A stretch of 5,339 nt of DNA, from positions 1-5,339 of the forward strand of contig CAISOG010000192.1 in assembly GCA_903887035.1 (NCBI GenBank), read 5' to 3'. This DNA comes from an uncultured Holosporaceae bacterium. Lineage in GTDB: Bacteria; Pseudomonadota; Alphaproteobacteria; CAISOG01. A model generated the notes under the pieces. The model was not told where the DNA came from, made no database searches, and saw nothing but the letters and a program-made list of their open reading frames with translations. Below are positions 1-5,339 of this stretch, in pieces. Position numbers and translations under genes: made by a program. Each line of letters opens with the position of its first letter. Positions within the stretch are counted from its first letter, which is position 1.

Positions 1-15
1 AACCAAGGATTAAAA

Positions 16-471
16 ATGTCTGAAATAAACAACGCCGATCTGACCAACGCACAACTGTTGGAAATGACGACCGATATTACTACCGCCTACCTTAGCCGTA
101 ATACAGTTAACGTAGACCAAATTCCTGAACTGCTGCGTAGCGTGTATAGCACCCTGGATCAGTTCCAACAAGGTGTTGTGGTGGAAAAAGCTGAGGCGCA
201 AAAGCCGTTCACCAGCATTAAGAAGTCGATTACCGATGACTACATCATCTGCCTGGAAGATGGTAAAAAGCTGAAAATGCTGAAGCGTCACCTGCGCACC
301 ACCTACAACTTGTCGCCTGACGAATACCGTGCGAAATGGGGTCTTCCTTCCGACTATCCAATGGTTGCGCCAAACTACGCCCAACTTCGTGCCGAATTTG
401 CCCGCCAAATCGGTCTGGGCAAAAAAGCTGCTAACAAAAACAGCGTCAAAAAAGCCAAAAAAGTAGCCTAA
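16..471 (+). CDS. Ros/MucR family transcriptional regulator with degenerate zinc site
   Basis: A 151-residue DNA-binding regulator of the Ros/MucR family. Members bind AT-rich DNA, act as global repressors or H-NS-like silencers, and control exopolysaccharide, motility and cell-cycle genes in alphaproteobacteria. Residues 11-50 match the family N-terminal region (LLEMTTDITTAYLS), which drives oligomerisation. Residues 70-135 are the Ros/MucR DNA-binding domain: DYIICLEDGKKLKMLKRHL, then SPDEYRAKWGLPSDYPMVAPNYA, then IGLGKK. The tail (138-151) is lysine-rich. Numbering matches Agrobacterium Ros, where zinc ligands are C79, C82, H92 and H97; here they are C79, D82, H92 and Y97, so zinc binding is doubtful. 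The ATG start has an AAGGA ribosome-binding site six bases upstream, and length is normal for the family. Two terminators follow, so the gene probably ends its transcript. The family call is firm; the targets are unknown. Confidence 0.95.
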   Translation: MSEINNADLTNAQLLEMTTDITTAYLSRNTVNVDQIPELLRSVYSTLDQFQQGVVVEKAEAQKPFTSIKKSITDDYIICLEDGKKLKMLKRHLRTTYNLSPDEYRAKWGLPSDYPMVAPNYAQLRAEFARQIGLGKKAANKNSVKKAKKVA

Positions 472-479
472 GCTGCTGA

Positions 480-506
480 CTTAGACCGAGGTCTAAGGGG
501 TTTTTT
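480..506 (+). terminator. Intrinsic terminator 1 downstream of the MucR-family gene
   Basis: CTTAGAC (480-486) pairs perfectly with GTCTAAG (491-497) around the loop CGAG. Three G residues follow and then six T (501-506). It begins nine bases after the regulator's stop codon. The three-base gap between stem and T run makes it somewhat weaker than textbook. The opposite strand has no T run, so it should act only on rightward transcription. Confidence 0.8.
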
Positions 507-517
507 AGCCCAAATAG

Positions 518-564
518 GGGGCTGTAGCACTTGCCGTTAAGCAGGTGTTGCAGCCCCTTTTTTT
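518..564 (+). terminator. Intrinsic terminator 2, strong, in tandem with the first
   Basis: A 17-bp stem is formed by GGGGCTGTAGCACTTGC (518-534) and GCAGGTGTTGCAGCCCC (541-557), with three G-T wobble pairs and the six-base loop CGTTAA. Seven T follow immediately (558-564). This is a strong rho-independent terminator for rightward transcripts and lies 11 bases after the first one. In the reverse direction the hairpin is followed only by a short mixed AT stretch, so it would work poorly for the converging helicase transcript. Confidence 0.9.
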
Positions 565-587
565 GCTATGGCTCTCTGTTCTTTGGC

Positions 588-766
588 TAAAGTCATTCCA
601 CTTTAAAAATCTACAGTGCTGCAAATGTCACGATTTCTGCGATACGGTGCTAATGTACGTCCATGTAAACTCCCGCCGTCGCTGCGCTATGGCGCGCCTA
701 GCCGCTCCGTTTCTCGACCTCGCAACATTTTCGCAGGCTGTATATTTCTAAATTGGAACAACTATA
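588..766. repeat. 179-bp imperfect palindrome, possible MITE-like or dispersed intergenic repeat
   Basis: The outer 29 bases (588-616) match the reverse complement of 738-766 at 23 of 29 positions. Both arms share TTCCA and TACAG blocks and begin and end with TA. The similarity continues inward with gaps: CTGC, AAATGT, CGA and ACGG blocks on the left recur inverted on the right, up to CCAT (661-664) facing ATGG (689-692). The outer and inner arms share the same centre, near base 677, leaving a central loop of about 24 bases. It contains no credible gene; a 68-codon frame through it has no recognisable product. It ends 14 bases from the helicase stop codon, so it would fold in that mRNA's 3' end. 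The symmetry is seen directly. That it is a mobile or multi-copy element, perhaps with a TA target duplication, is inference. Confidence 0.6.
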
Positions 767-779
767 AAGCGAAAACGAT

Positions 780-3209
780 CTAAATTGTGGTCACAAAGCT
801 GGCCATGACTTTTTTGTGGCCGATGCGGTCAAAACGCACCTCCAGCTTGGTACCATCGACCGCCGTTATCGTGCCATCGCCAAACATTTTGTGGCGAACG
901 CGACTGCCGATTCCGATGCCATTCACACTGCCTGAAATGGTGCCAGAGACAGTGTTTGCGCTAGCCACCCGCCGCATGGGGGGTGGTTGCGGGGTCGTGT
1001 AGGTGTTGTCGCGGTTTTGAATCAGCAATTGGCGGGCATAGGATTGCGGTTCAGCGCTGGGTTTGCCAGCCGACCCCGCCCCACTTCTACCAGTGCCGCC
1101 ACCCCGACCCCAACCGCCGCTGCCACTGCTGTTGCCGCCGCCGCCACCATAGGATGAACGTCCCCATCCACCTGATCCGCCGCCGCCTCGATAGCCGCTA
1201 AGCTGGCCACCGCCGCCTTGGCTACTATTAAAGCTTTGGCGCCGTTCCAACAATTGGGGGGGCAGCTCATCCAAAAAGCGTGAGGGGGCATTTTGCTGCC
1301 ACTGGCCATGCACACGGCGGTTGGCGGCGTGGCAGATGGTTAGGGATCGTTTGGCGCGGGTAATACCGACATAGGCTAGGCGCCGCTCCTCCTCCAACCC
1401 CGCTGGCCCGGTTTCGTCCAGAGCTTTTTGGTGAGGGAACAACCCCTCCTCCCACCCGGGCAGAAAGACGGTGTTGTATTCCAAACCCTTGGCGGCGTGC
1501 AGGGTCATGATGGTCACCATATCCTCGGCATTCTCACTGGCGGCATCCATGACCAGGGCAATATGCTCCAAAAAGCCTGCGATACTGTCAAAGGCCTCAA
1601 TCGCGCGCAGCAGTTCTTTCAGGTTTTCCAATCGACCCGCCGCATCGGGGGCGGGATCGGCCTTCCACATGGCGGTGTAGCCCGATTCATCCAGGATTAG
1701 CCCCGTCAGCTCAGCGGGCGGCATGGTGGTCAGCAGGCTGCGCCAACGGGCAATATCGCGCACAAAATCGCCCACAGCTTTGCGGGCGGCGGGGCGCAGC
1801 TCATCGGTATCCATTAGCTTTGTTGCGGCGGCCAGCAGCGGCATATCCATCATGCGGGCGCTTTGGTTTAGCAGCTGTAACGATGCCTCCCCTAGGCCGC
1901 GCTTAGGCTGGTTAATGATGCGCTCAAAGGCCATGTCATCGGATGGTTGCACCACCAGCCGCAGATAGGCCAGGGCGTCTCGCACCTCCGCCCGTTCATA
2001 GAATCGGGGGCCGCCAATCACGCGATAGGGCAGGCCGATGCTGAGAAAGCGTTCCTCAAAACTGCGGGTCTGAAAGCCTGCCCGCACCAGGATGGCGGTA
2101 TCGCCCAACATTTGACCCTCGCGGCGCAGTAGTTCGATTTGGTCACTAATGCTACGCGCCTCCTCCTCATCATCCCACAAATGCCAAACCGCGATCGGCG
2201 TGCCAGTGGCAGCCTCCGTCCACAGGGTTTTGCCCAGGCGGCCTTCGTTGTTGGCAATCAGGCTGGTGGCGGCTTTCAGAATTTCCGGGGTGGAACGATA
2301 GTTTTGTTCCAACCGAATGACGGTGGCGCCGGGAAAATCCTCCTCAAAGCGCAGGATGTTGCCAACCTCCGCTCCGCGCCAGCTGTAGATTGACTGGTCA
2401 TCATCGCCAACACAGCACAGGTTGCGGTGATTTTGTGCCAACAGCCGCAGCCACAGATATTGGGAAACGTTGGTGTCCTGATACTCATCGACCAGCAGGT
2501 AGCGGAACTGTTGTTGATAGGCCGCCAACACTTCAGGCTGGGTTTTGAACAAATGCAGGCATAATAAAATTAAGTCGCCAAAGTCGCAGGCGTTCAGGCT
2601 TTGCAGGCGGGCTTGATATTCCGTGTACAGATCCCGAATGCGTTGATACACCGCACTGCCCAAATCGGTACTGCTTAGCTGATTGGGCAACAGGCCGCGA
2701 TCTTTCCACCGTTGAATGGTGGCGGCAATCATGCGGGGGGGATAACGCTTTTCGTCCAGCCCATAGGCGGGCAGCAATTTTTTGATCAGGCGCAACTGGT
2801 CATCGGCATCCAAAATCGTAAAGCTGGGGGTCAGCCCGACGGCCTCAGCATGTTTGCGCAAGATCCGCACGCACAGGCTGTGAAAAGTGCCCAGCCAAAG
2901 GCTTTCGGCAACCGACCCCACCAAGTGGGTCATCCGTTCGCGCATTTCCCGCGCCGCCTTATTGGTAAAGGTCACCGCCAACACCTGATTGGCGAACGCC
3001 CGCCGTGACAGCAGGATGTGGGCAATACGGCTGGTCAAAACCTTGGTCTTGCCCGTGCCCGCCCCCGCCAGCACCAGCACGGGACCATCGACAGCCTCCA
3101 CCGCCTGCTGCTGCGGCGTGTTCAGGCCGACTAGGTGGCTGGGCGACGCACCCCCCGTCTGCGGCTGTAAAGGGGGATTGGTCTGGTCATGGGGGAGGGC
3201 GTTCATCAT
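780..3209 (-). CDS. uvrD: ATP-dependent DNA helicase, UvrD/PcrA/Rep type (SF1A)
   Basis: A 3'-5' single-strand translocase and helicase that unwinds DNA in nucleotide-excision and mismatch repair and clears replication and transcription blocks. Residues are numbered from the upstream GTG at 3275 (831 aa). Seen in order: the N-terminal glutamine motif (LNTPQQQAV, 51-59); Walker A GAGTGKT (71-77); motif Ia VTFTNKAARE (101-110); GTFHSLC (129-135); Walker B VDEYQDTN (262-269); motif III GDDDQSIYSWRG (290-301); motif IV LEQNYRST (322-329); GGPRFYERAEV (421-431); motif V TIMTLHAAKGLEY (588-600); and motif VI EEERRLAYVGITRAK (628-642). A Gly-rich linker (about 686-737) leads to a Tudor-like end (about 788-831), the element that contacts RNA polymerase in PcrA/UvrD. 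The protein is about 100 residues longer than E. coli UvrD, mainly through this linker. I prefer the ATG at 3209 (or 3206), because it leaves a short leader typical of the family. The GTG at 3275 adds 22 residues. None of these starts has a clear ribosome-binding site. PcrA is an equally fair name. Confidence 0.96.
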   Translation of the reverse strand: MMNALPHDQTNPPLQPQTGGASPSHLVGLNTPQQQAVEAVDGPVLVLAGAGTGKTKVLTSRIAHILLSRRAFANQVLAVTFTNKAAREMRERMTHLVGSVAESLWLGTFHSLCVRILRKHAEAVGLTPSFTILDADDQLRLIKKLLPAYGLDEKRYPPRMIAATIQRWKDRGLLPNQLSSTDLGSAVYQRIRDLYTEYQARLQSLNACDFGDLILLCLHLFKTQPEVLAAYQQQFRYLLVDEYQDTNVSQYLWLRLLAQNHRNLCCVGDDDQSIYSWRGAEVGNILRFEEDFPGATVIRLEQNYRSTPEILKAATSLIANNEGRLGKTLWTEAATGTPIAVWHLWDDEEEARSISDQIELLRREGQMLGDTAILVRAGFQTRSFEERFLSIGLPYRVIGGPRFYERAEVRDALAYLRLVVQPSDDMAFERIINQPKRGLGEASLQLLNQSARMMDMPLLAAATKLMDTDELRPAARKAVGDFVRDIARWRSLLTTMPPAELTGLILDESGYTAMWKADPAPDAAGRLENLKELLRAIEAFDSIAGFLEHIALVMDAASENAEDMVTIMTLHAAKGLEYNTVFLPGWEEGLFPHQKALDETGPAGLEEERRLAYVGITRAKRSLTICHAANRRVHGQWQQNAPSRFLDELPPQLLERRQSFNSSQGGGGQLSGYRGGGGSGGWGRSSYGGGGGNSSGSGGWGRGGGTGRSGAGSAGKPSAEPQSYARQLLIQNRDNTYTTPQPPPMRRVASANTVSGTISGSVNGIGIGSRVRHKMFGDGTITAVDGTKLEVRFDRIGHKKVMASFVTTI
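1056..1220 (-). other. Low-complexity Gly/Ser/Arg/Trp linker encoded in the helicase gene
   Basis: This stretch encodes about residues 686-740 (831-residue numbering), between the end of the SF1A core and the Tudor-like domain. It is mostly glycine with serine, and SGGWGR occurs twice (701-706 and 719-724). Arg-Gly-Gly occurs at 696-698 and 724-726, with tyrosines at 695 and 709. Such sequence should be disordered and resembles SSB tails and RGG-type nucleic-acid-binding linkers. The reading frame stays open across it and the Tudor-like end is intact, so it is part of the protein and not a frameshift artefact. Confidence 0.85.
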
Positions 3210-3239
3210 GCAGCGGATTGTGCCGCCATTACCAACAGC

Positions 3240-3262
3240 ATGCAATCGTTTTATCGTTGCAT
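3240..3262. promoter_or_regulatory. Inverted repeat between the divergent helicase and SIMPL genes
   Basis: ATGCAA (3240-3245) and TTGCAT (3257-3262) are perfect inverted arms separated by 11 bases; inner CG/CG bases can also pair if one T is bulged. The repeat lies between the preferred helicase start and the TTG start of the secreted protein, where a shared operator would sit. If the helicase really starts at the GTG at 3275, the repeat is inside its coding region. No regulator is recognised, and it does not match the alphaproteobacterial SOS box (GTTC-N7-GTTC). Confidence 0.3.
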
Positions 3263-3313
3263 TTCGCTGGGTCACAGGATTAGGCTGGTTGTCGTAATGT
3301 CGCTTTCACTATC

Positions 3314-3317
3314 GGAG
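3314..3317 (+). promoter_or_regulatory. Ribosome-binding site that fixes the TTG start
   Basis: GGAG, followed by AAA, ends seven bases before the TTG at 3325. There is no in-frame ATG between the in-frame TAA at 3295-3297 and the TTG. The next in-frame ATG (codon 22) would remove the signal peptide. TTG is therefore the best-supported start. Confidence 0.75.
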
Positions 3318-3324
3318 AAATATC

Positions 3325-4053
3325 TTGCGCCAATCATCTTTTGTTTTTGCCCTGGTTTTAGCGGTTTTTCTGCCCGTTGTTTCTGCTATGGCGGATGAAC
3401 ATGGTCAGGAACCGCGGACGATTAACACTACCGGCACCTGCAGTAAGATGGTGGTGCCTGACCGCGGCCGCCTGCAACTGACCGCGGTGGTGGATGATAA
3501 GGATTTAAAAACGGCCAGCACTAAGGCAAAGGATCAGTATGAAAAATTGCGCACCGATATCATCGGCATGAAGTTGCCTGATGGTGATCTAACCACCAGT
3601 GAGTATGTGGTGCAGGAGCAGTGGGATTATCAGGGGGGGCAGCGTATTAAGCGAGGCTATCAGGCGCGTTTCGGCTTGTCCGTTGTAACGTCTGACTTGT
3701 CACGTTTGGGCGATATTATTGAGATGGGGGCGAAGAACAACATCCCTGAAGTTAGTCAGTTGCAGTTGTTTCTTTCCACCGCAAAAGCGAAAGAGGCCGA
3801 ACGATCCTGCTTGGCGGATGCGGCGGTGGATGCGCGGGAAAAAGCCAGCAAACTGGCGGCGGGTATAGGGGTTAAGCTGGGCGCGTTGCAACGGTTGGAT
3901 GCATCGGGCGGTTATGCAGTGCCGCCCCCGCCTTTTCCACAGCCAAGAATGCGCGCTATGGCTGTCGCAAATGATGCGGAGGCATCACCAACAGTTGAGG
4001 CGGGACGTCAAACCATTGATGTAAGCGTTAATGCTGCTTTTTCCATAGAGTAA
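3325..4053 (+). CDS. Secreted SIMPL (DUF541) domain protein
   Basis: A 242-residue protein with a Sec signal peptide: positive MRQ, a hydrophobic core at 6-19, and a likely cleavage after A23 (AMA before DEH), which places it in the periplasm. The rest fits the SIMPL/DUF541 family, which includes E. coli YggE and Brucella BP26/Omp28. It has an opening INTTGT strand, the helix around KAKDQYEKLRTDI (67-79), a YVVQEQWDYQGGQRIKRGYQ hairpin (94-113), VVTSDLSRLGDIIEMGAKN (120-138), and ADAAVDAREKASKLAAGIGVKLG (164-186). Its length is close to the 246-250 residues of those homologues. Family members are linked to envelope or oxidative stress, and BP26 forms ring-shaped oligomers; the exact molecular role is unsettled. 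C39 and C162 are the only cysteines left after cleavage and could form a disulfide. A Pro-rich patch lies at 200-207. The gene starts with TTG and is divergent from the helicase. No strong terminator follows. Confidence 0.88.
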   Translation: MRQSSFVFALVLAVFLPVVSAMADEHGQEPRTINTTGTCSKMVVPDRGRLQLTAVVDDKDLKTASTKAKDQYEKLRTDIIGMKLPDGDLTTSEYVVQEQWDYQGGQRIKRGYQARFGLSVVTSDLSRLGDIIEMGAKNNIPEVSQLQLFLSTAKAKEAERSCLADAAVDAREKASKLAAGIGVKLGALQRLDASGGYAVPPPPFPQPRMRAMAVANDAEASPTVEAGRQTIDVSVNAAFSIE

Positions 4054-4092
4054 CCTTTTGTAAGGCGATAAACCTGTCGATTGTTAAAACCT

Positions 4093-4104
4093 ATAAATAT
4101 TTAT
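4093..4104. promoter_or_regulatory. AT-only perfect palindrome upstream of the pentapeptide-repeat gene
   Basis: ATAAATATTTAT is a perfect 12-base palindrome in an AT-rich stretch (about 4081-4133) that contrasts with the GC-rich genes around it. It lies just upstream of a possible -10 element. It could be an operator, an AT-rich upstream promoter element, or simply part of an open promoter. No specific binder can be named from the sequence. Confidence 0.35.
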
Positions 4105-4119
4105 TAACCCTGCATGACT

Positions 4120-4125
4120 TACAAT
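4120..4125 (+). promoter_or_regulatory. Possible -10 element for the pentapeptide-repeat gene
   Basis: TACAAT is one base from the sigma-70 consensus and lies 28 bases before the ATG at 4154, giving a short leader of about 20 bases. The -35 region at 16-18 bases spacing is only AT-rich, without a good TTGACA match, so the call is tentative. TTGTTA at 4081-4086 is an alternative -35 for a slightly earlier start. Confidence 0.3.
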
Positions 4126-4153
4126 AATTTATTGATTGTTGCGGGGGGAATCG

Positions 4154-5339
4154 ATGGCTGGTTCAAAACATTCGGTGTCGTCAAAAGAACTGATAGCACA
4201 GATTCTTAGCCATAACAGCTGGCTTGCAGGGAGGGTTGGATCCCGTGCAAATTTATCACTGATGGATCTCAGCGGGTTGGGGCTAAGTTCCATCAACCTT
4301 AGTCAGGCCAAGATGGATGGTGCCAACCTGACCAGCGCGCTGTTGATGGCAAGCAACCTTAGCCAGGCCGATTTGTTTGCATCGAATTTGACAGGCTGTG
4401 ACCTTAGGCAGGCAAAATTGGTTGATACCAACCTGCGTGGCGCCGTGTTGTATAAGGCGGATCTTCGCCGGGCGGATCTAACGCGGATAGATTTGCGTCC
4501 GGGGGCATTTTTAACCCATTTTTCTAAAAAACAGGCAGCTAAGAAGAAACCCTTAGCACCGAAAAAAATTTCTGAACCCATTGCGAATTTGCAGCGAGCA
4601 AAGCTGGATGATGCCCTGATGGTTGATGCGCTGCTGTGTCATGCCGATTTTAACGGTGCATCGTTGCAGCGTGTTAATTTAACTGGTGCTGATTTAACCG
4701 GTGCAGACCTTAGCAATGCAGATCTTACGGGTGCCTGTTTGCGTAATGTCAAATTGGCTCAAGCCCGCATTCACAATACGATTTTGCGTAACGCCGACCT
4801 TACAGGCGTGCTGATATCCGATGAACAGCTGCAAGCGATGGATCTTTTTGGCGCTTATGCACGATTGCCTATATTGGGCAAACAATTGGCTGTCGAAGAA
4901 TCGGATGTCGATATTTCAGAAAAAATTCTTCGCAGCCTCAGCGTGAATTTGCAAGATTGTATTCGGCAGCATGAGCAGTGGGTTCAGTCGGGAGGTGTTC
5001 ATGGTAAGCGTGCGGATCTTTCTAACCAAAACCTTCAGGCACTTAGGTTGGATTCATTGAATTTAACAGGGGCAAAGCTGGCCAATTGCCAATTGCAATC
5101 TGCCAGTTTGGTTAAAACCGTCTTAACCATTGCCGATCTGCGCGGATCTGTTTTGTGTGATGCCGTGCTGGAGGATGCGATGCTGGAAGGCATCAATTTA
5201 TCGGGCGCGAATCTTAAGGGGGCGAATCTTAAAGGGGCGCACTTGGCCAGCAATGTCCATCGGGTAAGCAACCTTTCCAACGCCAATCTGCAACATGCGG
5301 ATTTAAGTGGCGTCGACCTTAGTCATGCCAATTTAAGAT
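4154..5339 (+). CDS. Pentapeptide-repeat protein with duplicated HxxW module (3' end outside window)
   Basis: An uninterrupted frame of 395 codons with no stop before the right edge, so the C-terminus is missing. The ATG follows GGGGGGAA (4143-4150), a strong ribosome-binding site. The A(D/N)LxG-type five-residue repeats predict right-handed quadrilateral beta-helices in three blocks: about residues 31-115 (NLSQADLFASNLTGCDLRQA), 143-220 (NLTGADLTGADLSNADLTGA) and 286-395+ (NLSGANLKGANLKGAHL). Before block 1, residues 13-35 have L-x3-I-x2-H-x2-W-L then G and RANLS. Before block 3, residues 266-290 repeat this as L-x3-I-x2-H-x2-W-V then GKRADLS. A lysine-rich linker (125-138) separates blocks 1 and 2, and a mainly helical-looking stretch (221-265) precedes the second HxxW module. 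No signal peptide or membrane segment is visible, so it is probably cytosolic. The molecular role is unknown; some pentapeptide proteins mimic DNA and protect gyrase, but nothing here shows that activity. Confidence 0.9.
   Translation, partial: MAGSKHSVSSKELIAQILSHNSWLAGRVGSRANLSLMDLSGLGLSSINLSQAKMDGANLTSALLMASNLSQADLFASNLTGCDLRQAKLVDTNLRGAVLYKADLRRADLTRIDLRPGAFLTHFSKKQAAKKKPLAPKKISEPIANLQRAKLDDALMVDALLCHADFNGASLQRVNLTGADLTGADLSNADLTGACLRNVKLAQARIHNTILRNADLTGVLISDEQLQAMDLFGAYARLPILGKQLAVEESDVDISEKILRSLSVNLQDCIRQHEQWVQSGGVHGKRADLSNQNLQALRLDSLNLTGAKLANCQLQSASLVKTVLTIADLRGSVLCDAVLEDAMLEGINLSGANLKGANLKGAHLASNVHRVSNLSNANLQHADLSGVDLSHANLR

Larger units (their letters stand above)
4054..4153. other. 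Intergenic AT-rich gap before the pentapeptide-repeat gene
   Basis: One hundred bases without a gene. They hold a weak four-pair hairpin (CCTT/AAGG, 4054-4065) with no T run, the AT palindrome, the possible -10 element and the ribosome-binding site of the next gene. The secreted-protein transcript may therefore read through into the pentapeptide-repeat gene. Confidence 0.5.

Noticed and set aside
10..408. 132-codon frame on the minus strand
   Set aside because: It is the antisense shadow of the clearly recognisable MucR-family gene and has no recognisable protein features.
518..564. Second hairpin as a bidirectional terminator for the helicase gene
   Set aside because: On the minus strand the stem is followed by a mixed AT/G stretch without a proper T run, so only the rightward direction is supported.
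545..751. 68-codon plus-strand frame after the terminators
   Set aside because: It starts inside the terminator stem and runs through the palindromic element. There is no ribosome-binding site and no recognisable domain.
1022..1315. 97-codon minus-strand frame (Ala/Val-rich) overlapping the helicase gene
   Set aside because: It is an alternative-frame reading of the Gly-rich linker codons and GC-rich DNA. The helicase frame is intact across it.
2712..3008. 98-codon plus-strand frame opposite the helicase motifs
   Set aside because: It is antisense to conserved helicase motifs and has no family features.
3185..3325. SOS (LexA) box for the helicase gene
   Set aside because: No GTTC-N7-GTTC or GAAC-N7-GAAC pattern was found by eye in this interval.
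4054..4065. CCTT-TTGT-AAGG hairpin after the SIMPL gene as a terminator
   Set aside because: The stem has only four pairs and no T run, so it is too weak to call.
4303..4581. 92-codon minus-strand frame, with similar ones at 4694-4885 and 5035-5286
   Set aside because: These are antisense shadows of the pentapeptide-repeat gene. Their repeated-looking peptides simply mirror its repeats.

Overview
This window looks like chromosomal DNA from an alphaproteobacterium. The main reasons are a Ros/MucR-family regulator (a family essentially confined to that class) and a UvrD/PcrA helicase with alphaproteobacterial features. GC content is moderate and uneven: the helicase gene is GC-rich, while the gap at about 4054-4153 is strongly AT-rich. 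No genus can be named from the sequence. No rRNA, tRNA, CRISPR array, transposase or phage gene was seen.

Layout, left to right. (1) 16-471, + strand: a small Ros/MucR regulator with a degenerate zinc-binding site. (2) 472-779: a gap with no credible gene. It holds two tandem intrinsic terminators (480-506 and 518-564) for the regulator gene, then a 179-bp near-symmetric imperfect palindrome (588-766) that resembles a non-coding mobile or dispersed repeat. (3) 780 to about 3209, - strand: a complete UvrD/PcrA/Rep-type helicase with all SF1A motifs, an unusually long Gly/Ser/Arg/Trp linker and a C-terminal Tudor-like domain. (4) 3325-4053, + strand and divergent from the helicase: a secreted SIMPL (DUF541) protein that starts at TTG. 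(5) 4154 to the right edge, + strand: a long pentapeptide-repeat protein, open at the window end. It has at least three beta-helix blocks, and a helical HxxW module occurs twice, at the start and before the third block.

The genes do not form an obvious pathway. They appear to be separate transcription units: a nucleoid/transcription regulator, a DNA-repair motor, a periplasmic stress-type protein and a repeat scaffold. Nothing here is clearly a new multi-gene system. The points most worth following up are the palindromic element, the two-module pentapeptide protein, the helicase linker and the altered MucR metal site.
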